Assembly (NCBI GenBank): GCA_019312705.1
Contig: JAFDCW010000111.1
Coordinates: 1 to 10,190, forward strand
Length of the DNA: 10,190 nt
Direction: 5' to 3'
DNA from: Deltaproteobacteria bacterium
Lineage (GTDB): Bacteria > Myxococcota > Polyangia > Polyangiales > B10-G4
Shown: in pieces, positions 1-9,376 of the stretch
Numbering within the stretch: the stretch's first letter is position 1
How the letters are laid out: each line of letters begins with the position of its first letter
Notes under the pieces: model-generated
What the model saw: only the letters and a program-made list of their open reading frames with translations
What the model was told of the DNA's origin: nothing
Databases searched by the model: none
Translations under genes and position numbers: made by a program

Positions 1-484
1 CGAGCACAGCCCCGGCGATAGCGACCGCGCCACCGATGCTGGCGACGATCCACGGCGCGGCGCCCGGGCCCTCTCCTTCGTGGGCGTCGAGCCACGCGAT
101 CTCGGCCCGGAGCGCCTCGACGCGTCGCACGATGGCCGCCCGGCGGGGATGCGTCGTGCTGATGGCCTCGAGGTACGCCTCAAACGCGGGGAGGGCTTCC
201 CTGGGCTCGTCGTCCCGGTACTCGCACTCACCGATGTTGTAGAGCAGCTCTGCCCGTGGAGAGAGCTGATAGGCCTCCCGGAAGTCATCGGCCGCACCGC
301 CGTAGTTGCCCCGGGCAAACTTCGATTGACCGCTCTGAAAGGCGTCCCGGCTCAAGGTTTGCGGGGTGTCTTCGTCGTCCGCTTCGGGGTCGTCTCCGCC
401 AAACTGCGCCGCCGCCGACGTCGGGGCGGCGAGGGGAAGGGCGCTCAGAAGCGTCGCCAAGACGATGAGCCAGAAGCGAGCCAT
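1..484 (-). CDS. Exported TPR-repeat protein (partial, C-terminus outside window)
   Basis: Only the first 161 residues are visible; the gene runs off the left edge. Residues 1-27 form a signal peptide (MARFWLIVLATLL core, ending near SAAAQ), followed by an acidic linker rich in Asp and Glu (about 29-42). Residues 45-112 look like two tetratricopeptide repeats (AFQSGQSKFARGNYGGAADDF, then a helix pair containing ELLYNIGECEY and ALPAFEAYLEA). A hydrophobic segment begins at about residue 144 (PWIVASIGGAVAIAGAVL), so a transmembrane anchor probably follows. Exported or periplasmic TPR proteins of this shape are common in myxobacteria and usually lack assigned functions; a scaffold role is inference. 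The ATG at 484 gives a complete signal peptide. It lies 7 nt after the stop of the YkgJ-type gene, so the two are probably co-transcribed. Confidence 0.85.
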   Translation of the reverse strand, partial: MARFWLIVLATLLSALPLAAPTSAAAQFGGDDPEADDEDTPQTLSRDAFQSGQSKFARGNYGGAADDFREAYQLSPRAELLYNIGECEYRDDEPREALPAFEAYLEAISTTHPRRAAIVRRVEALRAEIAWLDAHEGEGPGAAPWIVASIGGAVAIAGAVL

Positions 485-491
485 CGGTGAT

Positions 492-1527
492 TCAGATTCG
501 CATCTTGGAGACGATGTCGGTCCACCATTCACTGTCACCGACCAAGTCCACGACGGCAACAGCTTCGGCGGCCGCCCGGTCGGGACGGCGGCCCGCGCGC
601 TCGAGGCGCTTGCGAACATCCTGGCAGACAGCGAGGCGGGTCGCGAGCTCGACCCGGGCCAGGCCGAAGTGCCCTTCGAAGGCCCATTCGAGGCCCCAGA
701 TCTCGTCCGCTATCCAGTCGGCGATGATCGCGTCGGGATCACCGGGGACCGGCGACCTGGCCTCGGCGCGGTCGAAGGCGTCTCCCCAGACGAGATCGTC
801 GAGTCGCTTGCGCCCGAGGCCCGTCTCCGAGCGCACCGCCTGTGCGAACCATGAGAGGGCTGAGCCGAAACGGGTCTCGTCGACGCCGTCCTCCATCATC
901 TCACGTGCTTCGTGTTTCCACGTCGAGCCCGAGAGCTTGGGGAACGGTTTGGCGTCGAGGACCCTCGCGGGGTTTTCCCCGGAGGCGAGGCGGCCCAGAA
1001 GGTCGTTTTCGAGGGCGACCCAGTCGTCGAAGCTGACTTTCTTCTTTTTCGAAAGGCGTACGGCCGGGCCAACCTGCCGGTCGGCGCTGAGGTGGCCCCG
1101 CCTGTTGACGAGGGATGGGGCGGCGTCCTTCGGGTCGAGGACCGGGCGGTCCCCGAGGGTCCGGCAGGGGCATCGATGGCGGGTGGTCACCCGGCCGCCC
1201 ACCGGCGTGGCCACCAGCCCAAGGGGGAAACGGCGGCAACCGCTGGGCTTCGTCTCGGGGCCGAGGGCCGCATGAAGGTGACAGCGGTCGGGCCCGAGGA
1301 AGAGGCACCCCGCTCCGGGTCTTCAGCATGGGCTCGTCGAAGCCCCCGTCGTCGTCCGGATGAGCGACCACGGCCGGCGAAACCAGCTCGAGGGCGACGA
1401 CTTCCTTCTTGGAAAGGGGGCCGAGGCCATGGAGATCCGTGCAGCAAAGGCCGTCGCCGAAGCAGGTGTAATGAGCCCCGGGACGGGCCATTAGAGGCTC
1501 CACCAGGTACCTATTCTTCTTGCCCAT
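492..1527 (-). CDS. YkgJ-family cysteine-cluster protein, interrupted by a one-base frameshift
   Basis: The gene is split between two frames. The first starts at ATG 1527 and encodes TCFGDGLCCTDLHGLGPLS. The second carries GCLFLGPDRCHLHAALG, then GCRRFPLG and CPCRTLG, and continues to the stop at 492. Dropping one C from the run at 1308-1311 joins them into about 344 residues. The joined protein has eight cysteines (near residues 22, 28, 29, 74, 82, 97, 119, 121), the pattern of the YkgJ/CxxCxxCC family (PF03692), a putative zinc- or iron-chelating domain. Residues after about 130 are a long C-terminal region I do not recognise, with a lysine cluster (SKKKK) and acidic/aromatic helices. The exact function is unknown for most family members. 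No strong ribosome-binding site precedes 1527; Met13 is a possible alternative start. Its neighbour, the TPR gene, follows 7 nt downstream. Identity of the cysteine domain is firm; whether the break is real is open. Confidence 0.8.
1308..1311 (-). other. Probable one-base insertion in a C4 run (frameshift site)
   Basis: On the coding (minus) strand the text is AGCGGGGTGCCTC. With four G the reading frame leaves the cysteine domain and turns into a Pro/Arg-rich sequence. With three G it reads Ser-Gly-Cys-Leu-Phe-Leu, the expected start of the second cysteine pair of a YkgJ domain. The length of the whole gene (1036 bases) is one more than a multiple of three, which fits a single extra base. 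Confidence 0.75.
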
Positions 1528-1632
1528 GAGCCGGGCGGCTTAGCCCAGGGTTGGTCAAAAGTCGAGGATGCACGCCCCCGCATCGTGCTATGGTTCTGCT
1601 CTCGCCGAGGTTTTGCTCCCAAGCTGACGACG
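1528..1632. other. Divergent intergenic region between the YkgJ-type gene and the GYNTNVRH gene
   Basis: This 105-base gap must hold the promoters for both divergent transcription units if the chosen starts are right. I see no convincing -35/-10 pair, palindrome or strong Shine-Dalgarno sequence. An in-frame ATG at 1585 could add 16 residues to the plus-strand gene, but they are basic and cysteine-containing and do not resemble the following conserved block. Confidence 0.4.
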
Positions 1633-2275
1633 ATGCAGGGACCTTCTCCCCTACTTGGTTACAACACCAACGTTCGCCATAGCGGCAAGCTGTATCACAT
1701 CCAAACCGAGGATTCGGGGATACGGCATCCGCATGTGATCACCCATCTCTTTGCAGATGGTGGCCGGATCATTGCGACCAAGAAGACCACCTACGGCGAG
1801 CACGTCGGCGCCGAGGACTTCCAGAAGACCGTCAAGCAGCTGATGCGCGCCCAGCACAAGGCGATGTTCGTCGGCCTCCGCGATGGCGTCTACGACGAGG
1901 ACGAGACTGGCGCCGTGCCGACGGCCCCGGCGCCCCCCGAGCTCATCGCGGCCGTTCCCCTCGACGGTCCGACCGACATCGAGGTGCCAGGCTCGGCGCG
2001 CGCTTCGGGTCCGGCCTCCATCCCCGCCCCGGCGCCGGACTTCGCCGCCCTCGATGCGGCCGCTGCTTCCTTTGACGATGCTGCGGGCGCGGCTGCGCGG
2101 CCTCCCTCGGTGCCGAGCCCGGGCCTTTACCAGTCGACCCGGTCCGCCGTCGAAGTCGCGGGTCGTAACCCCGATGAGCGGTCCCCCGAGTCGATCTTCG
2201 GCAACGACCTCTTGAGCGAGAAATCCCTCGACGAGGTGATCCTCAGTTACCTCGCCGAAGATCTCGAAGACGCCG

Positions 2276-2286
<11 letters not shown>
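1633..2286 (+). CDS. Uncharacterised GYNTNVRH-motif protein (myxobacterial-type conserved hypothetical)
   Basis: The 217-residue product has three parts. Residues 1-85 are well structured and conserved in look (LGYNTNVRHSGKLYHIQTED, then HPHVITHLFADGGRI and KKTTYGEHVG), with several His, Asp and Glu residues. Residues 90-180 are a Pro/Ala-rich low-complexity linker. Residues 184-217 are a separate acidic helix block (SPESIFGNDLLSEKSLDEVI). There is no signal peptide or membrane segment, so it is probably cytoplasmic. I recall similar proteins in myxobacterial genomes annotated only as hypothetical; that is memory, not a search. The two ordered ends joined by a flexible linker suggest an adaptor that binds different partners, which is inference. 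ATG 1633 is preferred over ATG 1585 because it starts right at the conserved block. The gene ends inside the LytM peptidase gene (11-nt overlap), indicating translational coupling. Confidence 0.75.
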
Positions 2287-4647
<2,361 letters not shown>

Positions 4648-4660
4648 GCGTGATGCGCGT

Positions 4661-4699
4661 GCAGGGCCCGTACCAACAGATGGATGCTACAGGCCCTGC
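4661..4699. promoter_or_regulatory. Perfect 8-bp inverted repeat in a divergent promoter region
   Basis: GCAGGGCC at 4661-4668 is matched by its exact reverse complement GGCCCTGC at 4692-4699, with a 23-nt spacer. It lies 14 nt upstream of the vWA gene start and about 140 nt upstream of the M23 gene start. The surrounding stretch (about 4700-4745) is locally AT-richer than the coding DNA, as promoters in GC-rich genomes often are. It could be an operator for a dimeric regulator or a hairpin in the 5' leader of the vWA transcript. In a GC-rich genome chance occurrence is not negligible. Confidence 0.35.
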
Positions 4700-4839
4700 G
4701 TAAGTTGATGAGATCACTAGAGTTTTTCTGGTGTGATGAAACGCGCGTTCCGGCTGATCCAGTGACCACCCGTGGAGACAGTCCCCCCCGGAGACCGAAA
4801 ATTGACCGGGCAGGGGGGCCGTGGCACCCCCGATGGGTG

Positions 4840-6141
4840 GTGAGGCGGGACAAGAGCGAGACGAAGAGCGGGCCGGCGGGACGGGGGCGGGCATTGCCCT
4901 CGAAGGTCCTCTTGGTCCTCGCCATCGCTCTCATCTCGTCCGCCGGCTCCTTCGCCTTGGCCGACGGCGCCCCTTGGCGGGCGCGCCGGACCCGCGGGAT
5001 CCGTCCCAACTACATGGCCGCAGCCCGGGTCTCGATCTCGGACTGGCCCGCCGAGCCCGATGCCCCGGCCGAGATCGACCCCAATCGCTTTGCCCGGGCC
5101 CTCCACCAACTCTGCGGTTGGATGCCGCCAGGAAGGCCCCTCCGCTACGCGGACTGGATGATCCGCTACGGGGCAGAGTTCGATCAGGACCCGTTTCTCC
5201 TCGGCGCGTTGATCTACCGCCGGACCGAAGGCAGCTGCCGCCCCGACAGCGAGGGCGAGCACGGCGAACTCGGCCTGACGCGCATCAGGCGGGAGCTCTA
5301 CGCCGAGACGTTTCGCCGCGGGGTCTACGAGTATCAGGTCAAAGAGGATGGCCACTGGGCGACCCGGAGTCGGCGCTTCGACCGCTTCCCCTTTGCCGGG
5401 CCGCGCCTCATCCGGGCGGAGGAGAACATCTACTTCGCGGCGGCGCTGCTCTCGTCGTGGGCCGACCAGCACGCCTCGGTCGACGAAGCCTTCGACCAGG
5501 AAGAACACCGCCACCCTGTCTCGCATTTCGTCTGGGGCGATCGGGTGCGCAGCGACCGTCAGGAGGACGAGATATTCACCGACCGCCGGCGCCTGCTCTT
5601 CTACTACGGAGCCCTCGACGCCGCACCGCCGGTCGAGCGCTACGAACTCGAGCTCGGTGCGCCCCTCGACGGAAGTCCCAGGGTCGTATCGAGCTTCATT
5701 GGCGCGGTCCGCGACGACGGCTCACGGTCGCACCGCGGCGTCGACGTCGAGTCGCTTCCCGGCGAGCCGGTACGCGCCATCGCAGACGGACGGGTCAGCT
5801 TCGCCGGCGTCGACCTGCCTGGCCACCACGCCCACATCAATGTCGACCGGGAAGGCTACGACGCCCACGCGCGCAGCACCCTCGGCGCCGGCGGCCGGTT
5901 CGTCTGCATTCGCCACTCCCGCGAAGGCGACGACCTCCGCACTTGCTACATGCACCTCGAAGAAGTGCAGGTCGAAGCCGGTCAGCAGGTGACCCGCGGC
6001 GATCAGATCGGAACCGTGGGCCGAACCGGCATGCTGCGTTCTGCCGCGCATCTGCACCTGGAGATGCATTTGCCCGGCGAACTCGTCGACGCCTCTGAAG
6101 TCTTGGCGGGCATGCTCATCGGCGAGCGCGTTCCCCAGTAG
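4840..6141 (+). CDS. Exported M23 metallopeptidase with transglycosylase-like N-terminal region
   Basis: From GTG 4840 the product has 433 residues. A basic N-terminus is followed by a hydrophobic signal segment at about 21-40 (KVLLVLAIALISSAGSFALA). Residues about 85-215 resemble a lytic-transglycosylase fold: DPFLLGALIYRRTEGSC places Glu130 where the catalytic Glu of SLT enzymes sits, and GELGLTRI (142-149) resembles the family's GAxGLMQ motif. The M23 domain spans about 280-415, with HRGVD (His298, Asp302), YMH (His372) and HLH (His404/His406), a complete zinc site. An insert of about 25 residues (His-rich HHAHINVD) lies between the first two motifs. It would cut both glycan and peptide parts of the wall if both domains are active; the first assignment is tentative. 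The start is uncertain: GTG 4837 and TTG 4894 are alternatives, and the frame is open from ATG 4684, where the sequence looks non-coding. Confidence 0.85.
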   Translation: MRRDKSETKSGPAGRGRALPSKVLLVLAIALISSAGSFALADGAPWRARRTRGIRPNYMAAARVSISDWPAEPDAPAEIDPNRFARALHQLCGWMPPGRPLRYADWMIRYGAEFDQDPFLLGALIYRRTEGSCRPDSEGEHGELGLTRIRRELYAETFRRGVYEYQVKEDGHWATRSRRFDRFPFAGPRLIRAEENIYFAAALLSSWADQHASVDEAFDQEEHRHPVSHFVWGDRVRSDRQEDEIFTDRRRLLFYYGALDAAPPVERYELELGAPLDGSPRVVSSFIGAVRDDGSRSHRGVDVESLPGEPVRAIADGRVSFAGVDLPGHHAHINVDREGYDAHARSTLGAGGRFVCIRHSREGDDLRTCYMHLEEVQVEAGQQVTRGDQIGTVGRTGMLRSAAHLHLEMHLPGELVDASEVLAGMLIGERVPQ

Positions 6142-6180
6142 TGTGCCCGTCGGATCACCGCCCCGCACCGCGCACTGGTA

Positions 6181-7140
6181 TCAGATCAAATCGTAGGGTG
6201 CGCAGGTCGAGACGCCGGCGCCGACGATCGTCCCAGGGACGTCGAGGACGGTGTCGACCGTCTGCACGACGGTCCCAGCGTCGAAGTCGAACTGGATTAC
6301 CCGGGCGCTTTCATCCGGGGCCTCCGTGAAAAGCCAGAAGTCGCCGCCCCACTGGGCGAAGGCGAAACCACCCTGAACTTCAACGGTCGCTAGCTTCCGT
6401 TCGAGGGTCCCGCCGGTCGCCGCGTCCAGGAGCTCGATGGAGACGATGATGTCCCGGATGTTGCGGACGTCGAGGACCATACCGAAGAGCCGACCGTCGC
6501 CGGTGCCGGTGAGCTCCATGTATGCTGGAGTCGGGGCGTCGATGTCGCCGATGATGCTCAGGTCGAGGGTCGAGGTGTGGATCGCGCCCAACCGTCGGTA
6601 CGCCAGCCCGTCCATCCACCAGCCGCCCTCCGCGGTGATGAAGAGGCGCTCCTCGGTCGTGTCTCCGACCGTCGCGAAGCCCATGCCGTAGTTGCGCACC
6701 TGCTCCTGCCCGGTCTCCATGCCGGTCGCCACGCAGGCCGCCGTGGTCGTGTCTACGCGGTACAGCGCTCCGAGGCTCGAGCTCACCCAAGCCGTTCCGC
6801 GTCGGTCGACGGCCATCGAGTGCAGGAGGTTGGTTCCTTCGAGCTCGCATTGGATCTCGCCCACGTCCGTGTAGGTCAGCAGCTCGGGGTCGAACCGCAC
6901 GAGATGGCTTTCGCGCGTCGCCGCGTCGAGGTCCGTAGTCAGAACCCAGACCTTCTTGTTTGCCTCGTCGGTGCAATCATCGATCACCGTCGCGTCACGG
7001 GGCGCCGAATCGCGGCCGACCGCCGAGTCTCGAGCGGCCTCGGAGTCGCCCGGCCCGCCGTCCGAAGCGGGTGATTCGTCCCCGCAGGCAGTGCCGGTCA
7101 TGATCGAGAACGACAAGAGAAAGGTGAAGATAGTCTTCAT
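6181..7140 (-). CDS. Predicted lipoprotein, beta-propeller-like, function unknown
   Basis: From ATG 7140 the product has 319 residues: a short signal (MKTIFTFLLSFSIMTGTAC) with the lipid-attachment Cys at residue 19, then a Ser/Asp/Gly-rich linker to about residue 53, then a folded domain. The residue at -3 of the lipobox is Gly, less usual than Leu, so processing is likely but not certain. The domain has repeated blocks such as HLVRFDPELLTYTDVGEI, GTAWVSSSLGALYRVD, GDGRLFGMVLD and GDFWLFTEAPDESARVIQFD, each combining a short strand pair with a display or readout-like turn, as in beta-propellers. No catalytic motif is visible. It lies 44 nt downstream of the outer-membrane protein gene on the same strand, so an operon is likely. 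ATG 7158 is an alternative start, but it puts polar residues ahead of the signal core. Confidence 0.75.
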   Translation of the reverse strand: MKTIFTFLLSFSIMTGTACGDESPASDGGPGDSEAARDSAVGRDSAPRDATVIDDCTDEANKKVWVLTTDLDAATRESHLVRFDPELLTYTDVGEIQCELEGTNLLHSMAVDRRGTAWVSSSLGALYRVDTTTAACVATGMETGQEQVRNYGMGFATVGDTTEERLFITAEGGWWMDGLAYRRLGAIHTSTLDLSIIGDIDAPTPAYMELTGTGDGRLFGMVLDVRNIRDIIVSIELLDAATGGTLERKLATVEVQGGFAFAQWGGDFWLFTEAPDESARVIQFDFDAGTVVQTVDTVLDVPGTIVGAGVSTCAPYDLI

Positions 7141-7184
7141 GGACTGCGACGCTAGCAAGGCGCCGGGCCCTCATCAACTACGCC

Positions 7185-8606
7185 TCAGAAGTCCGTCGGC
7201 CCCATGTGCCACACGACGCCCAGGTTGCCGCCGATGTAGCGGTCGACGGCGCCGCCTACGTCCGTGACGACGGTTGGGTCGGGGTGGAAGTCGAGGAAGT
7301 ACATCTCCACGCCGAGGTCGGCGCGGACCTCGAAGCCGAGGGGCAGGGAGTAGCCCATGCCGAAGTCGAACGACACGCCTTGGGCGGTGGTACCGGGGTA
7401 GTAGAAGGCGTCGTCGATGGCGCCCGGGTCGAGGACGGCCCGGTAGGCGACGGCGCCGTAGATGTTGATGTTGCCCATGCGGACCCGGGTGTCGGCGCCG
7501 ATGCGCAGCTGGGCGTAGCTGACGCTCGCGATGTCGGGGTTGCCGCCGCCTGAATCTTGGGCATCGACGGAGAAGCTGTGGCGGGCGAAGCCGAAGGAGA
7601 GGCCGAGCTCCGAGGCGCCGAGGGGCAAGCGGCCGCGGGTGCCGATGCCCCACGTGGTGTCCTTGGTGTCCCAGGCGACCCCATCGGGGCCGTTGGTGCT
7701 CATGCCCATGGAGTGGCTACCTTCGAAGGTCAGGCCGATGTGGGCCAGGGCGCCGTTGCTGAAGAGGGCTCCGGGATAGAGCTCGGCGCCGAGGGCCAGG
7801 GCCGTGCCGAACGGCAGAGAGTAGGGCAGGGCCGCGCCGCTGGCGTCGTCCTGATACGTGAAGTTGCGGTTGATGAAGCGCAGGCCCAGGCGTGCTTCAC
7901 CCGGAGAGTGGGCGGCGTCGAAGGGCACGGCGGTGCGCATCGCTGGGATGACCTCATCGTCCATGGCTCCGCCGGTGGGGAAGAGCTCTCCATCGAGGTT
8001 CTGCCGGCGAATCGACTCGAGCTCGTCTTCGACGCTCTGCTCTCGCTCCTCGACCGGCGGCGGAGCCTCGTCGTCCATCGCGGCCAGGTTGACCTGCTGG
8101 TCGGCCTCGGGCATGTCGAAGACCATGTCGTCTCGGCTGGCGACGGCGGACCCGGCTCGACCCCCGCCGCCGAGGGTACCGGCGATCGCTCCCCAGAAGC
8201 CCGCGCGCACGCGGTTGCCGAGGGCCCTCGGGTTTCGGGCCGAGATCGTCGATCGGGCGATGACCTGGCCGGTCGAACCGTCTCGGACCGAGAGGGTCAG
8301 GTGCCAGCCCCGGCGCCGCTGGACCCGGCCCTGGACGAAGATATTGGCGTTGAGGGCATGCCCGGCCCTCGCGAAGTCGCGGTCGCCGCGCATGCGCAGG
8401 CGCATGCGTCGGGCGACCCGGCTGAGGTCGGCCCGGCGCAGGACGGCGACGCTCTGACCGCGGAGGCCGCGGACGGCATCGGTGCGAATGGCTGCCGCCC
8501 GGGGCCCCTGGAAGTTCTGCACCAGCACGCGACTCTGGGCGTCGGCCGCGGAGGGGGAGAAGAGGGCGGCCAGAGCCAGGGCGAGAGGGAGCGCGAAACG
8601 GGCCAT
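7185..8606 (-). CDS. Predicted outer-membrane beta-barrel protein with CsgG/TolB-like N-terminal domain
   Basis: From ATG 8606 the product has 473 residues with a signal peptide at 1-23 (ALPLALALAALFSPSAADA-Q). Residues about 25-130 resemble periplasmic assembly domains of the CsgG/FlgT/TolB N-terminal kind: SRVLVQNFQGPRA, a helix, then NANIFVQGRVQRRRG and DGSTGQVIA; this is a weak, pattern-level match. A Gly-rich turn and an acidic linker (about 130-225) follow. Residues about 235-473 have alternating hydrophobic and polar strands with glycine turns (RLGLRFINRNFTYQD, LALGAELYPGALF, GFEVRADLGVEMYFLDF) and the chain ends in Asp-Phe; a terminal Phe is typical of barrels recognised by the BAM machinery. 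ATG 8651 is a possible longer start, but it would precede the signal peptide with 15 unrelated residues and lies inside a small palindrome. It is probably co-transcribed with the lipoprotein gene downstream. Confidence 0.75.
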   Translation of the reverse strand: MARFALPLALALAALFSPSAADAQSRVLVQNFQGPRAAAIRTDAVRGLRGQSVAVLRRADLSRVARRMRLRMRGDRDFARAGHALNANIFVQGRVQRRRGWHLTLSVRDGSTGQVIARSTISARNPRALGNRVRAGFWGAIAGTLGGGGRAGSAVASRDDMVFDMPEADQQVNLAAMDDEAPPPVEEREQSVEDELESIRRQNLDGELFPTGGAMDDEVIPAMRTAVPFDAAHSPGEARLGLRFINRNFTYQDDASGAALPYSLPFGTALALGAELYPGALFSNGALAHIGLTFEGSHSMGMSTNGPDGVAWDTKDTTWGIGTRGRLPLGASELGLSFGFARHSFSVDAQDSGGGNPDIASVSYAQLRIGADTRVRMGNINIYGAVAYRAVLDPGAIDDAFYYPGTTAQGVSFDFGMGYSLPLGFEVRADLGVEMYFLDFHPDPTVVTDVGGAVDRYIGGNLGVVWHMGPTDF

Positions 8607-8636
8607 GGGAGCAGTACTTACAAGGCACATGCCATC

Positions 8637-8651
8637 TTGCAGACCGTGCAA
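8637..8651. promoter_or_regulatory. Small inverted repeat upstream of the outer-membrane protein gene
   Basis: TTGCA-GACCG-TGCAA is a perfect 5-bp inverted repeat with a 5-nt spacer, 31 nt upstream of the chosen start at 8606. The position fits a regulator site or a promoter-proximal element, but the arms are short enough to arise by chance. Confidence 0.2.
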
Positions 8652-8706
8652 TCATTACGAAAAGACAGGGGTTCTGCGCCATCGATGTGGAGCCTGGAGC
8701 GCTCTG

Positions 8707-8728
8707 GGGGGCAGGACGGGGGCAGGAC
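8707..8728 (+). repeat. Two tandem copies of GGGGGCAGGAC
   Basis: Two exact 11-bp copies abut each other in the 164-nt divergent gap between the outer-membrane protein gene and the DUF2752 gene, followed by GGGGCGGG. No role is evident; slippage in G-rich DNA is the simple explanation. Confidence 0.7.
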
Positions 8729-8770
8729 GGGGCGGGTCGACGCCGCCCGCTCTGGCGGCGGCGTGTCCGG

Positions 8771-9376
8771 ATGAGGGCACGGCCACGCCATGGCAAGGTG
8801 GTCCTTGACGACCCGCGTTCACCGGGGCCACGTTTGAGGCCCTTGGAAGACGTCGCCCACCCCATCCCGGAGCCCGCCCCCAACGCCGTTGCCGTCGCCG
8901 TGCCCGCGCCCCGGGGCGCCGCGCTTCTGGCCGCCCCGCGGTCCGCCGCCGGGGCCAACTGGGTCGAGCGCCTGGTCTGGCTCTTCTTCTTCGCGGCGCC
9001 CGCGTCGGTATTCCTGATCTCCATATTCCTCACCGCCGACCCGGTGGGCCACGGGACCCACACACAGCTCGGCCTGCCCCCCTGCGGCTTCTTGGTGATG
9101 ACCGGCCTGCCGTGCCCGGGGTGCGGCCTCACCACCTGTTTCACCGCCATGATTCATGGTGACGTCGTCGCGGCGGCGAGCGCCAACCCCTTCGGCATCA
9201 TGCTGTGGCTGGTCAGCTTCTCGACGATGGTCGTCGGCGCCGTCGGTTTCGTTCGCGGTCTGCCGGTGATCGACACCCTCGATCGCCTGCAAGCCGACAA
9301 GTGGGCCATCCTCCTCTCCGTCACCTCGCTGACGGTTTGGTGCATTCGCGTCGCCACGACGCTCACGGGGCAGTGA
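8771..9376 (+). CDS. DUF2752 family membrane protein
   Basis: From ATG 8771 the product has 201 residues. After a Pro/Ala-rich cytoplasmic-looking N-terminus, a first membrane segment lies at about 66-87 (WLFFFAAPASVFLISIFL). The DUF2752 signature follows: PPCGFLVMTGLPCPGCGLTT (Cys105, Cys115, Cys118) with HGD and the NP pair before the second membrane segment (about 142-160). A third segment lies at about 178-198. The paired cysteines suggest metal binding or disulfide chemistry, but the family (PF10825) has no established function. The gene overlaps the following kinase gene by 4 nt (GTGA), so the two are translationally coupled and the protein may work with the kinase. The start is uncertain: GTG 8798 and TTG 8834 or 8843 would give shorter N-termini that still keep all membrane segments. 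Confidence 0.85.
   Translation: MRARPRHGKVVLDDPRSPGPRLRPLEDVAHPIPEPAPNAVAVAVPAPRGAALLAAPRSAAGANWVERLVWLFFFAAPASVFLISIFLTADPVGHGTHTQLGLPPCGFLVMTGLPCPGCGLTTCFTAMIHGDVVAAASANPFGIMLWLVSFSTMVVGAVGFVRGLPVIDTLDRLQADKWAILLSVTSLTVWCIRVATTLTGQ

Noticed and set aside
912..1529. Plus-strand open frame across the YkgJ-type gene
   Set aside because: Gly/Arg-rich with no motif; the minus strand carries the eight-cysteine domain over the same bases.
4684..4839. N-terminal extension of the second M23 gene back to ATG 4684
   Set aside because: The stretch is locally AT-richer, overlaps the inverted repeat, and would put about 70 unrelated residues ahead of a clear signal peptide.
7557..8774. 405-codon open frame on the plus strand
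   Set aside because: It is antisense to the outer-membrane protein gene, has no recognisable domain, and shows the low-complexity composition of a shadow frame.
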